A DNA stretch of 7,550 nucleotides, from the NCBI GenBank assembly GCA_018715825.1, contig DVKU01000197.1, positions 1 to 7,550 on the forward strand. Reading direction: 5' to 3'. The stretch comes from Candidatus Avacholeplasma faecigallinarum (GTDB lineage: Bacteria > Bacillota_I > Bacilli_A > Acholeplasmatales > Anaeroplasmataceae). Positions 1 to 6,704 of this stretch are shown piece by piece (position 1 is the stretch's first letter; each line of letters begins with the position of its first letter). Both the position numbers and the translations under genes were made by a program. A model generated the notes under the pieces. The model searched no databases and was not told the DNA's origin. It worked only from the letters and a program-made list of their open reading frames with translations.

Positions 1-27
1 GTATATATAAATTATCATAATTAATGT

Positions 28-33
28 AGGAGG
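28..33 (+). promoter_or_regulatory. Shine-Dalgarno site of fakA
   Basis: AGGAGG lies six bases before the ATG at 40 and fixes that start. The 27 bases upstream are AT-rich, but too short to judge a promoter. Confidence 0.85.
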
Positions 34-39
34 ATTACC

Positions 40-1665
40 ATGAGTGTAAGTAGTATTGATGTCGCACTTTTAAAGAAGATGGTAATAAATGGAGCTATCA
101 ATTTAAAGAATAATCATAAAGAAATCGATCAATTGAATGTATTCCCAGTACCAGATGGCGATACAGGAACAAATATGTCAATGACTGTCATGTCAGGTGT
201 ACGTGAAATGAATAACTGTGAATCTAGTTCAATAGTAGAGGTTGCTAAAGTTTTATCACGTGGAGCTTTAATGGGAGCTAGAGGAAATTCTGGTGTAATT
301 TTATCACAATTTTTTAGAGGCTTATATGTAGGTGTAAAGGATGCTCAGCACGATACATTAAGCATAGAGGATTTTATGGCATGCTTAGAGTCAGGATGCC
401 AAATAGCATATAAGGCAGTAATGGAGCCAGTTGAGGGTACTATTTTAACTGTTGTTCGTGAGGCGGCCGAAAATACAAGAAAAAATTTAGCTCAGTTTAA
501 ATCTATAGATGATCTAATGCAATGCTATATTAAAGAAGCTAAAATATCTTTAAATAACACTCCTAATTTATTACCAGTTTTAAAAGAGGCTAAGGTTGTT
601 GATTCAGGTGGTGCTGGTTTTTGTAAAATCGTAGAAGGTATGATTATGGCTTTACAAGGTCATATGCTTGAGGCTGTTGATGAAAAGGAACAAAAAAAGA
701 AGTCTGTAGCATCATCTACAGATACAGAAATTAAATTTGGATATTGTACTGAATTTATTATAGATTTAAAAAAGCCTGAATCAGATGAAAAAGAATTAAA
801 GTCAGCATTATCATTGCTTGGCGATTCTATGGTAGTTGTTAGAGATGAAAATATAGTTAAGGTTCATATTCATACTAATAGACCAGGTAGAGTTTTGGAA
901 ATTGCTCAAAAATTTGGTGAATTTGTTACTTTAAAAATAGAAAATATGCGTTTACAGCATTCTGAGCTTGTTAATGGTGCAAATGAAGAAGTTGCTAAGC
1001 CTAAAAAGGAATTTGCGTTAATCGCAGTTTGTTTTGGTGATGGTATAGTTTCTACATTTAAAGATTTAGGCGTTGATTATGTAATCGAAGGTGGTCAAAC
1101 AATGAACCCTTCTACAGAATCTTTTGTCGAGGCAATTAAGGCTGTTAATGCTAACAATATAATTATAATTCCTAATAATTCTAATGTAATTATGGCTGCT
1201 AAACAGGCTTCAAGTATGGTAAGTGACTGCAATGTTGAGGTTTTAAAGGCAAAGACTATTGCTCAAGGCTATGCTTCACTTATGTATTTTGATCCTGAAG
1301 CTGATATGCAAACTAATTTAGCCCAAATGAATGATGCTATCGAAAATGTTATTTCTGGTGAAATAACTTATGCTATAAGGGATACTGAGATAAAGGGAGT
1401 TAAAATTACCGCTAATGACTATATGGGAATAGTTGATGGTGAAATTGTTGTTTCTACAGAAAAACGTACTGATGCTTTAAAATCATTACTTCAAAGCTGT
1501 ATAAATGAAGAGTCACAAATTGTTACATTCTTTTATGGAAATGATGTCTCAAAGGATGAAATTCAGTCCTTAGAGGAAATTTGTGGAGAAATTAACCATG
1601 ATGTTGATGTAGAAATTATTGAGGGTAAGCAAGATATATATTCTTATATAATAGCAGTTGAATAA
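40..1665 (+). CDS. fakA: Fatty acid kinase catalytic subunit FakA (DAK2/DegV-like, YloV family)
   Basis: FakA is the cytosolic kinase that, with a fatty-acid-binding FakB partner, phosphorylates exogenous fatty acids to acyl-phosphate for PlsY/PlsX. Seen here: a complete 541-residue protein, close to the usual ~550. The N-terminal DhaL-like kinase domain (about 1-205) carries the metal/nucleotide loop PVPDGDTGTN (37-45 region, with D39 and D41), the glycine-rich GARGNSG at 79-85 and VDSGGAGF at 187-194. The middle domain has C236 and the H276-I-H278 pair, matching the Cys/His/His zinc ligands described for Staphylococcus aureus FakA (from memory). The C-terminal DegV-like domain (about 325-541) contains GGQTMNPST at 351-359. 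The ATG is supported by an AGGAGG six bases upstream. In related genomes the gene often follows rpmB and an Asp23-family gene, which would lie outside the window. No FakB is present here. A terminator follows directly, so fakA probably ends a transcription unit. Identification is firm. Confidence 0.96.
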   Translation: MSVSSIDVALLKKMVINGAINLKNNHKEIDQLNVFPVPDGDTGTNMSMTVMSGVREMNNCESSSIVEVAKVLSRGALMGARGNSGVILSQFFRGLYVGVKDAQHDTLSIEDFMACLESGCQIAYKAVMEPVEGTILTVVREAAENTRKNLAQFKSIDDLMQCYIKEAKISLNNTPNLLPVLKEAKVVDSGGAGFCKIVEGMIMALQGHMLEAVDEKEQKKKSVASSTDTEIKFGYCTEFIIDLKKPESDEKELKSALSLLGDSMVVVRDENIVKVHIHTNRPGRVLEIAQKFGEFVTLKIENMRLQHSELVNGANEEVAKPKKEFALIAVCFGDGIVSTFKDLGVDYVIEGGQTMNPSTESFVEAIKAVNANNIIIIPNNSNVIMAAKQASSMVSDCNVEVLKAKTIAQGYASLMYFDPEADMQTNLAQMNDAIENVISGEITYAIRDTEIKGVKITANDYMGIVDGEIVVSTEKRTDALKSLLQSCINEESQIVTFFYGNDVSKDEIQSLEEICGEINHDVDVEIIEGKQDIYSYIIAVE

Positions 1666-1673
1666 AATTTATT

Positions 1674-1702
1674 GGGTTGGATTATTCCAACCCTTTTTAT
1701 TT
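1674..1702 (+). terminator. Rho-independent terminator after fakA
   Basis: A perfect 7-bp stem, GGGTTGG (1674-1680) with CCAACCC (1687-1693), closes a 6-base loop ATTATT and is followed by the T-rich run TTTTTATTT (1694-1702). It starts nine bases after the fakA stop codon. The recG ribosome binding site begins only about five bases after the T run, so there is no room for a separate promoter between terminator and recG. Confidence 0.92.
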
Positions 1703-1707
1703 AAGGT

Positions 1708-1714
1708 AGGAGGT
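1708..1714 (+). promoter_or_regulatory. Shine-Dalgarno site selecting the TTG start of recG
   Basis: AGGAGGT ends eight bases before the TTG at 1723. No in-frame ATG lies at a suitable distance and the protein aligns with RecG from its first residues, so this site decides for a TTG start. Confidence 0.85.
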
Positions 1715-1722
1715 CAGTTATT

Positions 1723-3714
1723 TTGAGTTTAGAGGATATTAAAGGAATCGGTGTAAAAACTTTACAATATTTAAAAGAGGCAAATATCAATAATGTAACT
1801 GACTTGATTTTTTGCTTTCCTAAAAGTTATGATTTTTATGAGGTGGAAAATTCACTTGTTTTTTCTGGTCAACAGGTTTGTATTGAAGGAATATTAGATA
1901 GTAAGCCAGTTTTTATAAAATATAAAAAAAATGTTAGTGCTATTATTTTTTATATTATAGTAAGCAATATCAAAATAAAATGTATATATTTTTCCTGTGA
2001 TTATCTGCGTTATAAACTATTTAAGGGAATGGAAATAATTGTTAGTGGGAAGTTTAAAAAGGAAAATAAGGAATTTTTTGTTCAAGATATATTTTTCGAT
2101 AAATTTTCTTTGAAAATAGAGGTTGATTATAAACTAAAGAATATCAATAATTCTACGATGCAAAAAATTATCGCAAATGCAGTGGAGGCTATGGGTAGAT
2201 TTGATGATTATTTACCAGTTGAGTTAATTACTAAATATAGGCTACTAGAAATAAATCAATTAATTAGTGCTTCTCATTTTCCTAAATCGAAAAATGATTA
2301 CATACAAATGCTTAGAAGAAGAAAATATGAAGAGTTTTTTTGGTATGGTATTTCTATAGAGCTTCTTAAAAATTTAAGACAATCTTCAATTAAAGCACCT
2401 AGAGTTATAAGCGATAAAGTAAAGGATGACTTTATTGATATATTACCATTTAGCTTAACTGTTGACCAACAAAAAACAATTGATGTTGTTATGAAGGATA
2501 TTATGTCACCGCATCCAATGAATAGGCTCGTGCAAGGCGACGTTGGTTGTGGTAAAAGCGTTATATGTTATTTTGCTGCTTATCTTAGTGTTAAGTGTGG
2601 TTATCAGGCCTGTATAATGGTTCCAACCGAAATTTTATGTAAACAGCAATTTGAAAATCTAAAAAGACTTTTAAAACCATTTAATTTTAAGATTGAAATG
2701 TTAACATCATCAATTAAGAATAAAGAAAAGGAAGATATTCTATATAGGTTAGTTAATAACCGAGTTGATATTATAATTGGTACTCATGCCTTGATTGAGG
2801 AAAATGTTTTATTCAATAACTTAGGTATCGTTATTATTGATGAACAGCATCGTTTTGGAGTAGAACAAAGAAGTAAGCTAGTTTCTAAATTTAAAGGAGT
2901 AGATTGTTTGTATTTAACTGCTACTCCTATACCGAGAACCTTAGGACTAACATCGTTTGGAGATTTAGATATAAGCTCTATTCATACGATGCCTAATGAT
3001 AGAATTTTGGTAGAAACTAAAGTTTTAAAATTTAGCTTTTTACCTCAATTATGTAAAATTATTGATAATCACCTTATGAATATGGAAAAGGTATATATAG
3101 TGGTGCCACTAGTTTATGAAAATCCTGATTTTAACGCTGTTGATATAAATAGATGTTATGAGTATTTTAGTAGTCATTTACAAAATGCTAAAATATCAAT
3201 AGTTCATGGTAAAATGAAGCCAAATGAAAAAAATGAGGCAATGTTAGGATTTAAAGGCTCTAAATATAATGTTTTAATTTCTACAACTGTTATTGAAGTT
3301 GGAGTTGATGTAAGTGAAGCTACTGTTATGGTGATCTTAAACGCAGAACGTTATGGTTTGGCCCAAATTCATCAGCTACGGGGTAGAGTTGGGCGTTCAA
3401 ATAAAAAATCATATTGTTATTTGATAAGTGATAGTGATATCGAGAGGTTAACAATACTCGAACAAACTCATGATGGCTTTGAAATTTCCTTGAAGGACTT
3501 TAATTTACGAGGTCCTGGTGATTTTTTTGGTAATGAACAAAGTGGCTTTTTAGGATTAAATTATGCTAATTTTCAAGATGATTTTAAAATCTGGCAATGT
3601 GCTAAATCCGACTCTGAGATATATTGTCAAAAGTTTTTAAAAGAGAATTCTAAAAATCCTAAATTTTTAAAATTACTAGCCTTAAATAAATTGCAAAAAA
3701 ATAAATCTAACTAG
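1723..3714 (+). CDS. recG: ATP-dependent DNA helicase RecG
   Basis: RecG is a monomeric superfamily 2 translocase that regresses stalled replication forks and processes branched DNA. The 663-residue product is slightly shorter than B. subtilis RecG (~682). The N-terminal part (about 1-240) includes an early helix-hairpin-helix-like IKGIGVKTLQ (6-15) and the OB-fold wedge, which is divergent, Lys/Phe/Ile-rich and recognisable mainly by position. The motor is canonical: Walker A GDVGCGKS (272-279), the RecG-type DEQH box D373-H376 followed by RFGVEQR, TATPIPRT (399-406), STTVIEVGVDV (520-530) and QLRGRVGR (551-558). The TRG region has RGPGDFFG (596-603) then N-E-Q-S-G. R575, R596 and Q606 appear to match the TRG residues R609, R630 and Q640 of E. 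coli RecG (my alignment from memory), but the position before the Gln is Glu instead of Arg or Lys. The start codon is TTG. recG-plsX proximity is typical of Bacillota, normally with fapR between them. Confidence 0.96.
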   Translation: MSLEDIKGIGVKTLQYLKEANINNVTDLIFCFPKSYDFYEVENSLVFSGQQVCIEGILDSKPVFIKYKKNVSAIIFYIIVSNIKIKCIYFSCDYLRYKLFKGMEIIVSGKFKKENKEFFVQDIFFDKFSLKIEVDYKLKNINNSTMQKIIANAVEAMGRFDDYLPVELITKYRLLEINQLISASHFPKSKNDYIQMLRRRKYEEFFWYGISIELLKNLRQSSIKAPRVISDKVKDDFIDILPFSLTVDQQKTIDVVMKDIMSPHPMNRLVQGDVGCGKSVICYFAAYLSVKCGYQACIMVPTEILCKQQFENLKRLLKPFNFKIEMLTSSIKNKEKEDILYRLVNNRVDIIIGTHALIEENVLFNNLGIVIIDEQHRFGVEQRSKLVSKFKGVDCLYLTATPIPRTLGLTSFGDLDISSIHTMPNDRILVETKVLKFSFLPQLCKIIDNHLMNMEKVYIVVPLVYENPDFNAVDINRCYEYFSSHLQNAKISIVHGKMKPNEKNEAMLGFKGSKYNVLISTTVIEVGVDVSEATVMVILNAERYGLAQIHQLRGRVGRSNKKSYCYLISDSDIERLTILEQTHDGFEISLKDFNLRGPGDFFGNEQSGFLGLNYANFQDDFKIWQCAKSDSEIYCQKFLKENSKNPKFLKLLALNKLQKNKSN

Positions 3715-3718
3715 TTTT

Positions 3719-3724
3719 TATAAT
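3719..3724 (+). promoter_or_regulatory. Possible -10 element upstream of plsX
   Basis: A perfect TATAAT begins five bases after the recG stop, in the only gap (54 bases) between recG and plsX. The best -35 candidate is TTGCAA at 3691-3696, but the 22-base spacing is too long and no extended -10 TG is present. It could drive the plsX-to-nth unit, or the genes may simply be read through from recG. In such AT-rich DNA a chance match is quite possible. Confidence 0.25.
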
Positions 3725-3751
3725 GATAAAATGATAAAATATTTATTGATT

Positions 3752-3757
3752 AGGAGG
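3752..3757 (+). promoter_or_regulatory. Shine-Dalgarno site of plsX
   Basis: AGGAGG lies eleven bases before the ATG at 3769, a slightly long but workable spacing. The first residues IRIGIDANGGDN match the PlsX N-terminus, which confirms the start. Confidence 0.8.
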
Positions 3758-3768
3758 AACAAGTAATT

Positions 3769-4779
3769 ATGATTAGAATTGGTATAGATGCAAATGGTGG
3801 AGATAATGGTGTTCAGGCAACAGTTCCTGGTGCTATGCGCGCTATAAAGATGTTTGATGACATAGAAATTGTATTGTTTGGTGATGAAAATAAAATAAAA
3901 CCATTATTAACTGATAGTACAAGAATCAAAGTTGTTCATACAGATGTTACAATGAGTATGGGTGAAAAGGATCCTATAAATGCAGTAAGAAAGCATAAGG
4001 ATTCTTCATTATGTATGGCAATGTATGCAGCAAAAAATAATGAGGTAGATGCTGTTGTTACAAGTGGACCAACACAATGTGTTGTTATGGCTGCTCATTT
4101 GATAATTCGTCGATTAAAACAAATGGAAAGAGTAGCTTTATGTCCAATTTTGCCTAATTTTGATGGTAAACCAAGATTATTATTAGATGTTGGAGCTAAC
4201 GTGGAATTAAGACCTGAGCATATAGGACAATTTGCTGTATTTGCAACAGTGTGTGCTAAAGAGGTACTTAATATTAAAAATCCAACTGTTGGTTTGTTAA
4301 ATATCGGCTCAGAACCTGGAAAGGGAAGACCTATTGACAAGGAAACTTTCTATTATCTTAAAGATCTTAAAAATATAGATTTTAAGGGTAATGTTGAACC
4401 AGATCAAATAGTTGATTGTCCTACAGATATAGTAGTTTGTGATGGCTATTCTGGTAATATATGTATGAAATCTCTTGAGGGTACAGCTAAAACAATGGCA
4501 AGAATGCTTAAGCAAGAGGTATATTCTTCATTAAGAAGCAAGCTTGGTGGCTTACTATTGAAAAAGAATTTAAAGCATTTTGCGAAAAGAATGGATTCTA
4601 AAGAGGTAGGTGGAGCTATGATATTTGGTATAGGTAAACCAGTTGTTAAGGCTCATGGTAATTCAGATGCCTATGCATTTAGTAATGCTATTAAACAAGT
4701 AAGACAAATGGTTCAAACTGATTTAATTAATAAAGTTTGCGAGGCTCTTCCTAAATCAGAGGATGGCAAGAATGAATAA
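3769..4779 (+). CDS. plsX: Phosphate acyltransferase PlsX (acyl-ACP:phosphate transacylase)
   Basis: PlsX is a peripheral membrane enzyme that converts acyl-ACP and phosphate to acyl-phosphate, the donor used by PlsY in the first step of phospholipid synthesis; it also works in reverse when FakA supplies acyl-phosphate. The 336-residue length is normal. Family hallmarks in order: IDANGGDN at 6-13 (usually VDAMGGDN), LLLDVGANVELRPEH at 137-151, VGLLNIGSEPGKG at 174-186, VCDGYSGN at 223-230 with LEGTA at 236-240, and VVKAHGNSDA at 292-301. An unusual spot is TSGPTQC at 98-104, where most PlsX proteins have SAGNTGA. The gene overlaps rnc by eight bases. The fapR, fabD, fabG and acpP genes that flank plsX in B. 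subtilis are missing. Identification is firm; the effect of the altered motif is unknown. Confidence 0.95.
   Translation: MIRIGIDANGGDNGVQATVPGAMRAIKMFDDIEIVLFGDENKIKPLLTDSTRIKVVHTDVTMSMGEKDPINAVRKHKDSSLCMAMYAAKNNEVDAVVTSGPTQCVVMAAHLIIRRLKQMERVALCPILPNFDGKPRLLLDVGANVELRPEHIGQFAVFATVCAKEVLNIKNPTVGLLNIGSEPGKGRPIDKETFYYLKDLKNIDFKGNVEPDQIVDCPTDIVVCDGYSGNICMKSLEGTAKTMARMLKQEVYSSLRSKLGGLLLKKNLKHFAKRMDSKEVGGAMIFGIGKPVVKAHGNSDAYAFSNAIKQVRQMVQTDLINKVCEALPKSEDGKNE
4758..4762 (+). promoter_or_regulatory. Shine-Dalgarno site deciding the rnc start
   Basis: AGAGG within the end of plsX sits nine bases before the ATG at 4772. The alternative in-frame ATG at 4763 directly abuts this site and could not use it, so 4772 is preferred. 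Confidence 0.65.
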
Positions 4780-5443
4780 TTTAGTGAAAGAATTTGAGGA
4801 TTTAATAGGCTATCATTTTAACAATATTAATTTACTTAAAGAAGCACTTACCCATTCATCATACGCAAATGAGCATAATTTGAAGAGCAATGAAAGAATG
4901 GAATTTCTAGGTGATGCAGTATTAGAATTAGCTATGTCTAAGCATTTGTATTCTATCATAGATTTGGATGAGGGTGTTCTAACCAAAACAAGGGCTAAGG
5001 CTGTTTGCGAAGAGGCTTTAGATTTATATGCCGATAAAATTAATTTGAATAAGTATATTCTTTTGGGTAGAGGTGAAGAAAATAGTGGTGGTAGACAACG
5101 TCCAGCCATTATCGCAGATGCTTTTGAAGCTATTTTAGGAGCTGTTTTTTTAGATGGTGGATTTGATATGGCTTTTAAAATTGTAGAAAAGTTTATCATT
5201 CCTTATTTTAATGAAATATTACAATTTAAGGATTACAAATCTATCTTGCAAGAAAAGCTTCAAAGTGAAAAAAGAAATATTAAATATGTAATTATTCGTG
5301 AGGATGGCCCACCTAATAACAAAACATTTGAAGCCGCTGTGTATATGGATGATATTTTAATGGGAAAGGGTATCGGTAAAACTAAAAAGGATGCCCAGCA
5401 AAATGCTGCCAAAAAGGCGTTAGAAAAGGAAGCAAAAAATTAA
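4772..5443 (+). CDS. rnc: Ribonuclease III
   Basis: RNase III is a cytosolic homodimer that cleaves double-stranded RNA, chiefly rRNA precursors and structured or antisense RNAs. The preferred product is 223 residues; an ATG nine bases earlier would add three residues but lacks a usable ribosome site. The endonuclease domain (about 1-148) has the signature NERMEFLGDAVLE at 40-52 with acidic residues E41, E44 and D48, and the second metal-binding pair D116 and E119 in DAFEA. THSSYANEH (27-35) is also typical. The C-terminal dsRNA-binding domain (about 152-220) shows D-Y-K-S-x-L-Q-E, then GPPNNKTF and GKGIGKTKKDAQQNAA, including the usual Lys/Ala-rich final helix. All catalytic residues are present. 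The start overlaps the plsX stop by eight bases, suggesting translational coupling. In B. subtilis rnc is followed by smc and ftsY; here dapB follows. Confidence 0.96.
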   Translation: MNNLVKEFEDLIGYHFNNINLLKEALTHSSYANEHNLKSNERMEFLGDAVLELAMSKHLYSIIDLDEGVLTKTRAKAVCEEALDLYADKINLNKYILLGRGEENSGGRQRPAIIADAFEAILGAVFLDGGFDMAFKIVEKFIIPYFNEILQFKDYKSILQEKLQSEKRNIKYVIIREDGPPNNKTFEAAVYMDDILMGKGIGKTKKDAQQNAAKKALEKEAKN

Positions 5444-5474
5444 CGTAAAATATATCATTTGCATAAAATATAAT

Positions 5475-5480
5475 GGTGAT
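5475..5480 (+). promoter_or_regulatory. GGTGAT-type Shine-Dalgarno site deciding the dapB start
   Basis: GGTGAT can pair with the ATCACC part of the 16S rRNA 3' end and lies four bases before the ATG at 5485. That is the correct register when the full AGGAGGTGAT consensus is laid on it. The in-frame ATG at 5473 overlaps this site and has no SD of its own. The Cse60-like gene at 7428 uses the same type (AGGTGAT). Confidence 0.6.
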
Positions 5481-5484
5481 TACT

Positions 5485-6117
5485 ATGAACATGGCCATTA
5501 TAGGTATCAATGGTAAGATGGGAAGACAATTGTATTATCATTATAAGGATAAATTTAATATATATGGTGTGGATTTATATAATTTTGAAGGTGTTTTAAC
5601 CTACAAGCATTTAAAGGAAATTACGGATAAAATTGATGTTGTAGTTGATTTTTCTTCGACTAAAGCTATTGAAGAATTAAAATGGGCCCTAGGTAAAAAG
5701 ATTTTAACCTTAAGTGGTACCACTGGTTATGATGATAAGACAATAGATGAGCTTTCTAGTTTGGGTGGAAAATATTTTTACTGGACTTGTAATTATGCCA
5801 AAGGAATAAATTTGTTTTCTAAATTAATTAGCATTATTAAAAAGGAATACGAGCTTTTTGATTTTATAGAAATTCATGCTTCTACTAAAAAGGATGCACC
5901 TAGTGGAACAGCTAAGATGTTAGCTAAAAGGCTAGGAGTATCAAATGATACTATTCAATCTTTAAGATTACATTATGCTCCACCCATTCATGAAATCATT
6001 TTTTCATCAAAAAATGAACAAATTACATTACGACATGAGGTAACAAATTCCAATGCATTTATTGAAGGCTTTGATGAAAAATTGTCATGGCTTATGAAGG
6101 AGTTGAATTTATGTTAA
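5485..6117 (+). CDS. dapB: 4-hydroxy-tetrahydrodipicolinate reductase DapB, short variant
   Basis: DapB reduces hydroxy-tetrahydrodipicolinate with NAD(P)H in the diaminopimelate/lysine pathway. The protein is 210 residues from the preferred ATG (214 from the ATG at 5473), clearly shorter than the usual 240-270. The Rossmann nucleotide loop GINGKMG is at 7-13, VVDFSS at 54-58 region, SGTTGY at 77-82 and the substrate-binding signature at 129-142 (E-I-H-A-S-T-K-K-D-A-P-S-G-T). The catalytic His (H131) and Lys (K135, equal to K163 of E. coli) are kept, but the second His of the usual HH pair is Ala132. A second deviation is CNYAKGINL (102-110) where most DapBs have PNFS-x-GVN. The C-terminal LRHEVTNSNAF-x-x-G (182-195) matches the family's RH-x-x-x-S-R-x-x-F-x-x-G. 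It overlaps the next gene by seven bases. The family is clear; normal activity is likely but the motif changes leave some doubt. Confidence 0.9.
   Translation: MNMAIIGINGKMGRQLYYHYKDKFNIYGVDLYNFEGVLTYKHLKEITDKIDVVVDFSSTKAIEELKWALGKKILTLSGTTGYDDKTIDELSSLGGKYFYWTCNYAKGINLFSKLISIIKKEYELFDFIEIHASTKKDAPSGTAKMLAKRLGVSNDTIQSLRLHYAPPIHEIIFSSKNEQITLRHEVTNSNAFIEGFDEKLSWLMKELNLC
6097..6102 (+). promoter_or_regulatory. Shine-Dalgarno site deciding the dnaD start
   Basis: AAGGAG inside the end of dapB lies eight bases before the ATG at 6111. An upstream in-frame ATG at 6087 has no such site and would lengthen the overlap with dapB, so 6111 is chosen. Confidence 0.75.
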
Positions 6118-6704
6118 AAAAATTATATGAGCTAGGTTATTTTAATTATCAAAAATACATTATTGAGCATATGAAGGAACTGTCTTTAAACTCTGATGAG
6201 ACAATAATTTTAATAAATATTTTAGATTTTTATAAGGATGATAAAACCTTATCTAGTGAAAAGCTTTCCCAAAGATTATCTTTAACTAAGGCCAAAATTG
6301 ATAAAGCGTTGGCCTCTTTACTAGAAAGACAATATTATGAAATTTACATTAATTATGATAATGGTATAGGACAGGAGTATATATCATTAGATGGTTTTTT
6401 TAATAAAGCCGAAGCTTTTATAGATGCTAATTCATCTATGTCTGATGATGAATTACATTTAGTTTGTCAATATATTAGTAAGGAAATGAATAGAATATTA
6501 ACGTCGCAGGAATTAGAGATAATTCAAAGTATGGTTATTGAAGATCGCTATTCTTTAGATGATATAAAAAAAGCAAGAGAAGTTTTAAAAATTAATAAAA
6601 AATTATTAACAATGAAAAATTTAGCCCAAGCTTTGGTGGTTAAATCTGAGCCAGTCAAGCCTGTTAATAACGTATTAAAGGATTTTATTAACAATATAAA
6701 ATAA
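6111..6704 (+). CDS. dnaD: DnaD-like primosomal / replication initiation protein
   Basis: DnaD proteins of low-GC Gram-positives remodel DNA at oriC and at restart sites and help DnaB/DnaI load the replicative helicase. The 197-residue product (B. subtilis DnaD is ~232) has the expected two-part plan: an N-terminal winged-helix-like region (about 25-95, with SSEKLSQRLSLTKAKIDKAL at 48-67) and a C-terminal DnaB_2-like helical domain (about 113-178) with ISKEMNRILTSQELEIIQ (122-139) and E-D-R-Y-S-L-D-D-I-K-K-A-R-E (144-157). The YxxxI core is visible at Y147-I152 in shifted form, but the Trp common near the end of that motif in DnaD is missing. The lysine-rich tail is short. Similarity is weak by eye; the call rests largely on the domain pattern plus direct linkage to nth, the same pair as dnaD-nth in Bacillus. 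The start overlaps dapB by seven bases. Confidence 0.8.
   Translation: MLKKLYELGYFNYQKYIIEHMKELSLNSDETIILINILDFYKDDKTLSSEKLSQRLSLTKAKIDKALASLLERQYYEIYINYDNGIGQEYISLDGFFNKAEAFIDANSSMSDDELHLVCQYISKEMNRILTSQELEIIQSMVIEDRYSLDDIKKAREVLKINKKLLTMKNLAQALVVKSEPVKPVNNVLKDFINNIK

Noticed and set aside
1647..1652. TATAAT near the end of fakA as a recG promoter
   Set aside because: No -35 at proper distance (TTGAGG at 1619 is 22 bases away), and any transcript from it would run straight into the terminator at 1674-1702.
4095..4515. Reverse-strand open frames opposite plsX (81 and 68 codons)
   Set aside because: They lie fully antisense to well-conserved PlsX coding sequence, show no family motifs, and are expected by chance opposite such a gene.
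4763..4771. Earlier ATG for rnc
   Set aside because: It abuts the AGAGG site with no spacing; the ATG at 4772 is placed nine bases from it.
4813..5199. 128-codon reverse-strand open frame opposite rnc
   Set aside because: It mirrors the RNase III coding frame including its catalytic signature; the translation is Ser/Lys/Leu-rich without recognisable domains.
5469..5474. TATAAT between rnc and dapB as a dapB promoter
   Set aside because: No -35 match 16-19 bases upstream, and a start about seven bases downstream would cut off the ribosome site GGTGAT.
6087..6110. Earlier ATG for the dnaD-like gene
   Set aside because: It would extend overlap into dapB and put the clear AAGGAG site inside the gene; the extra residues are not family-like.
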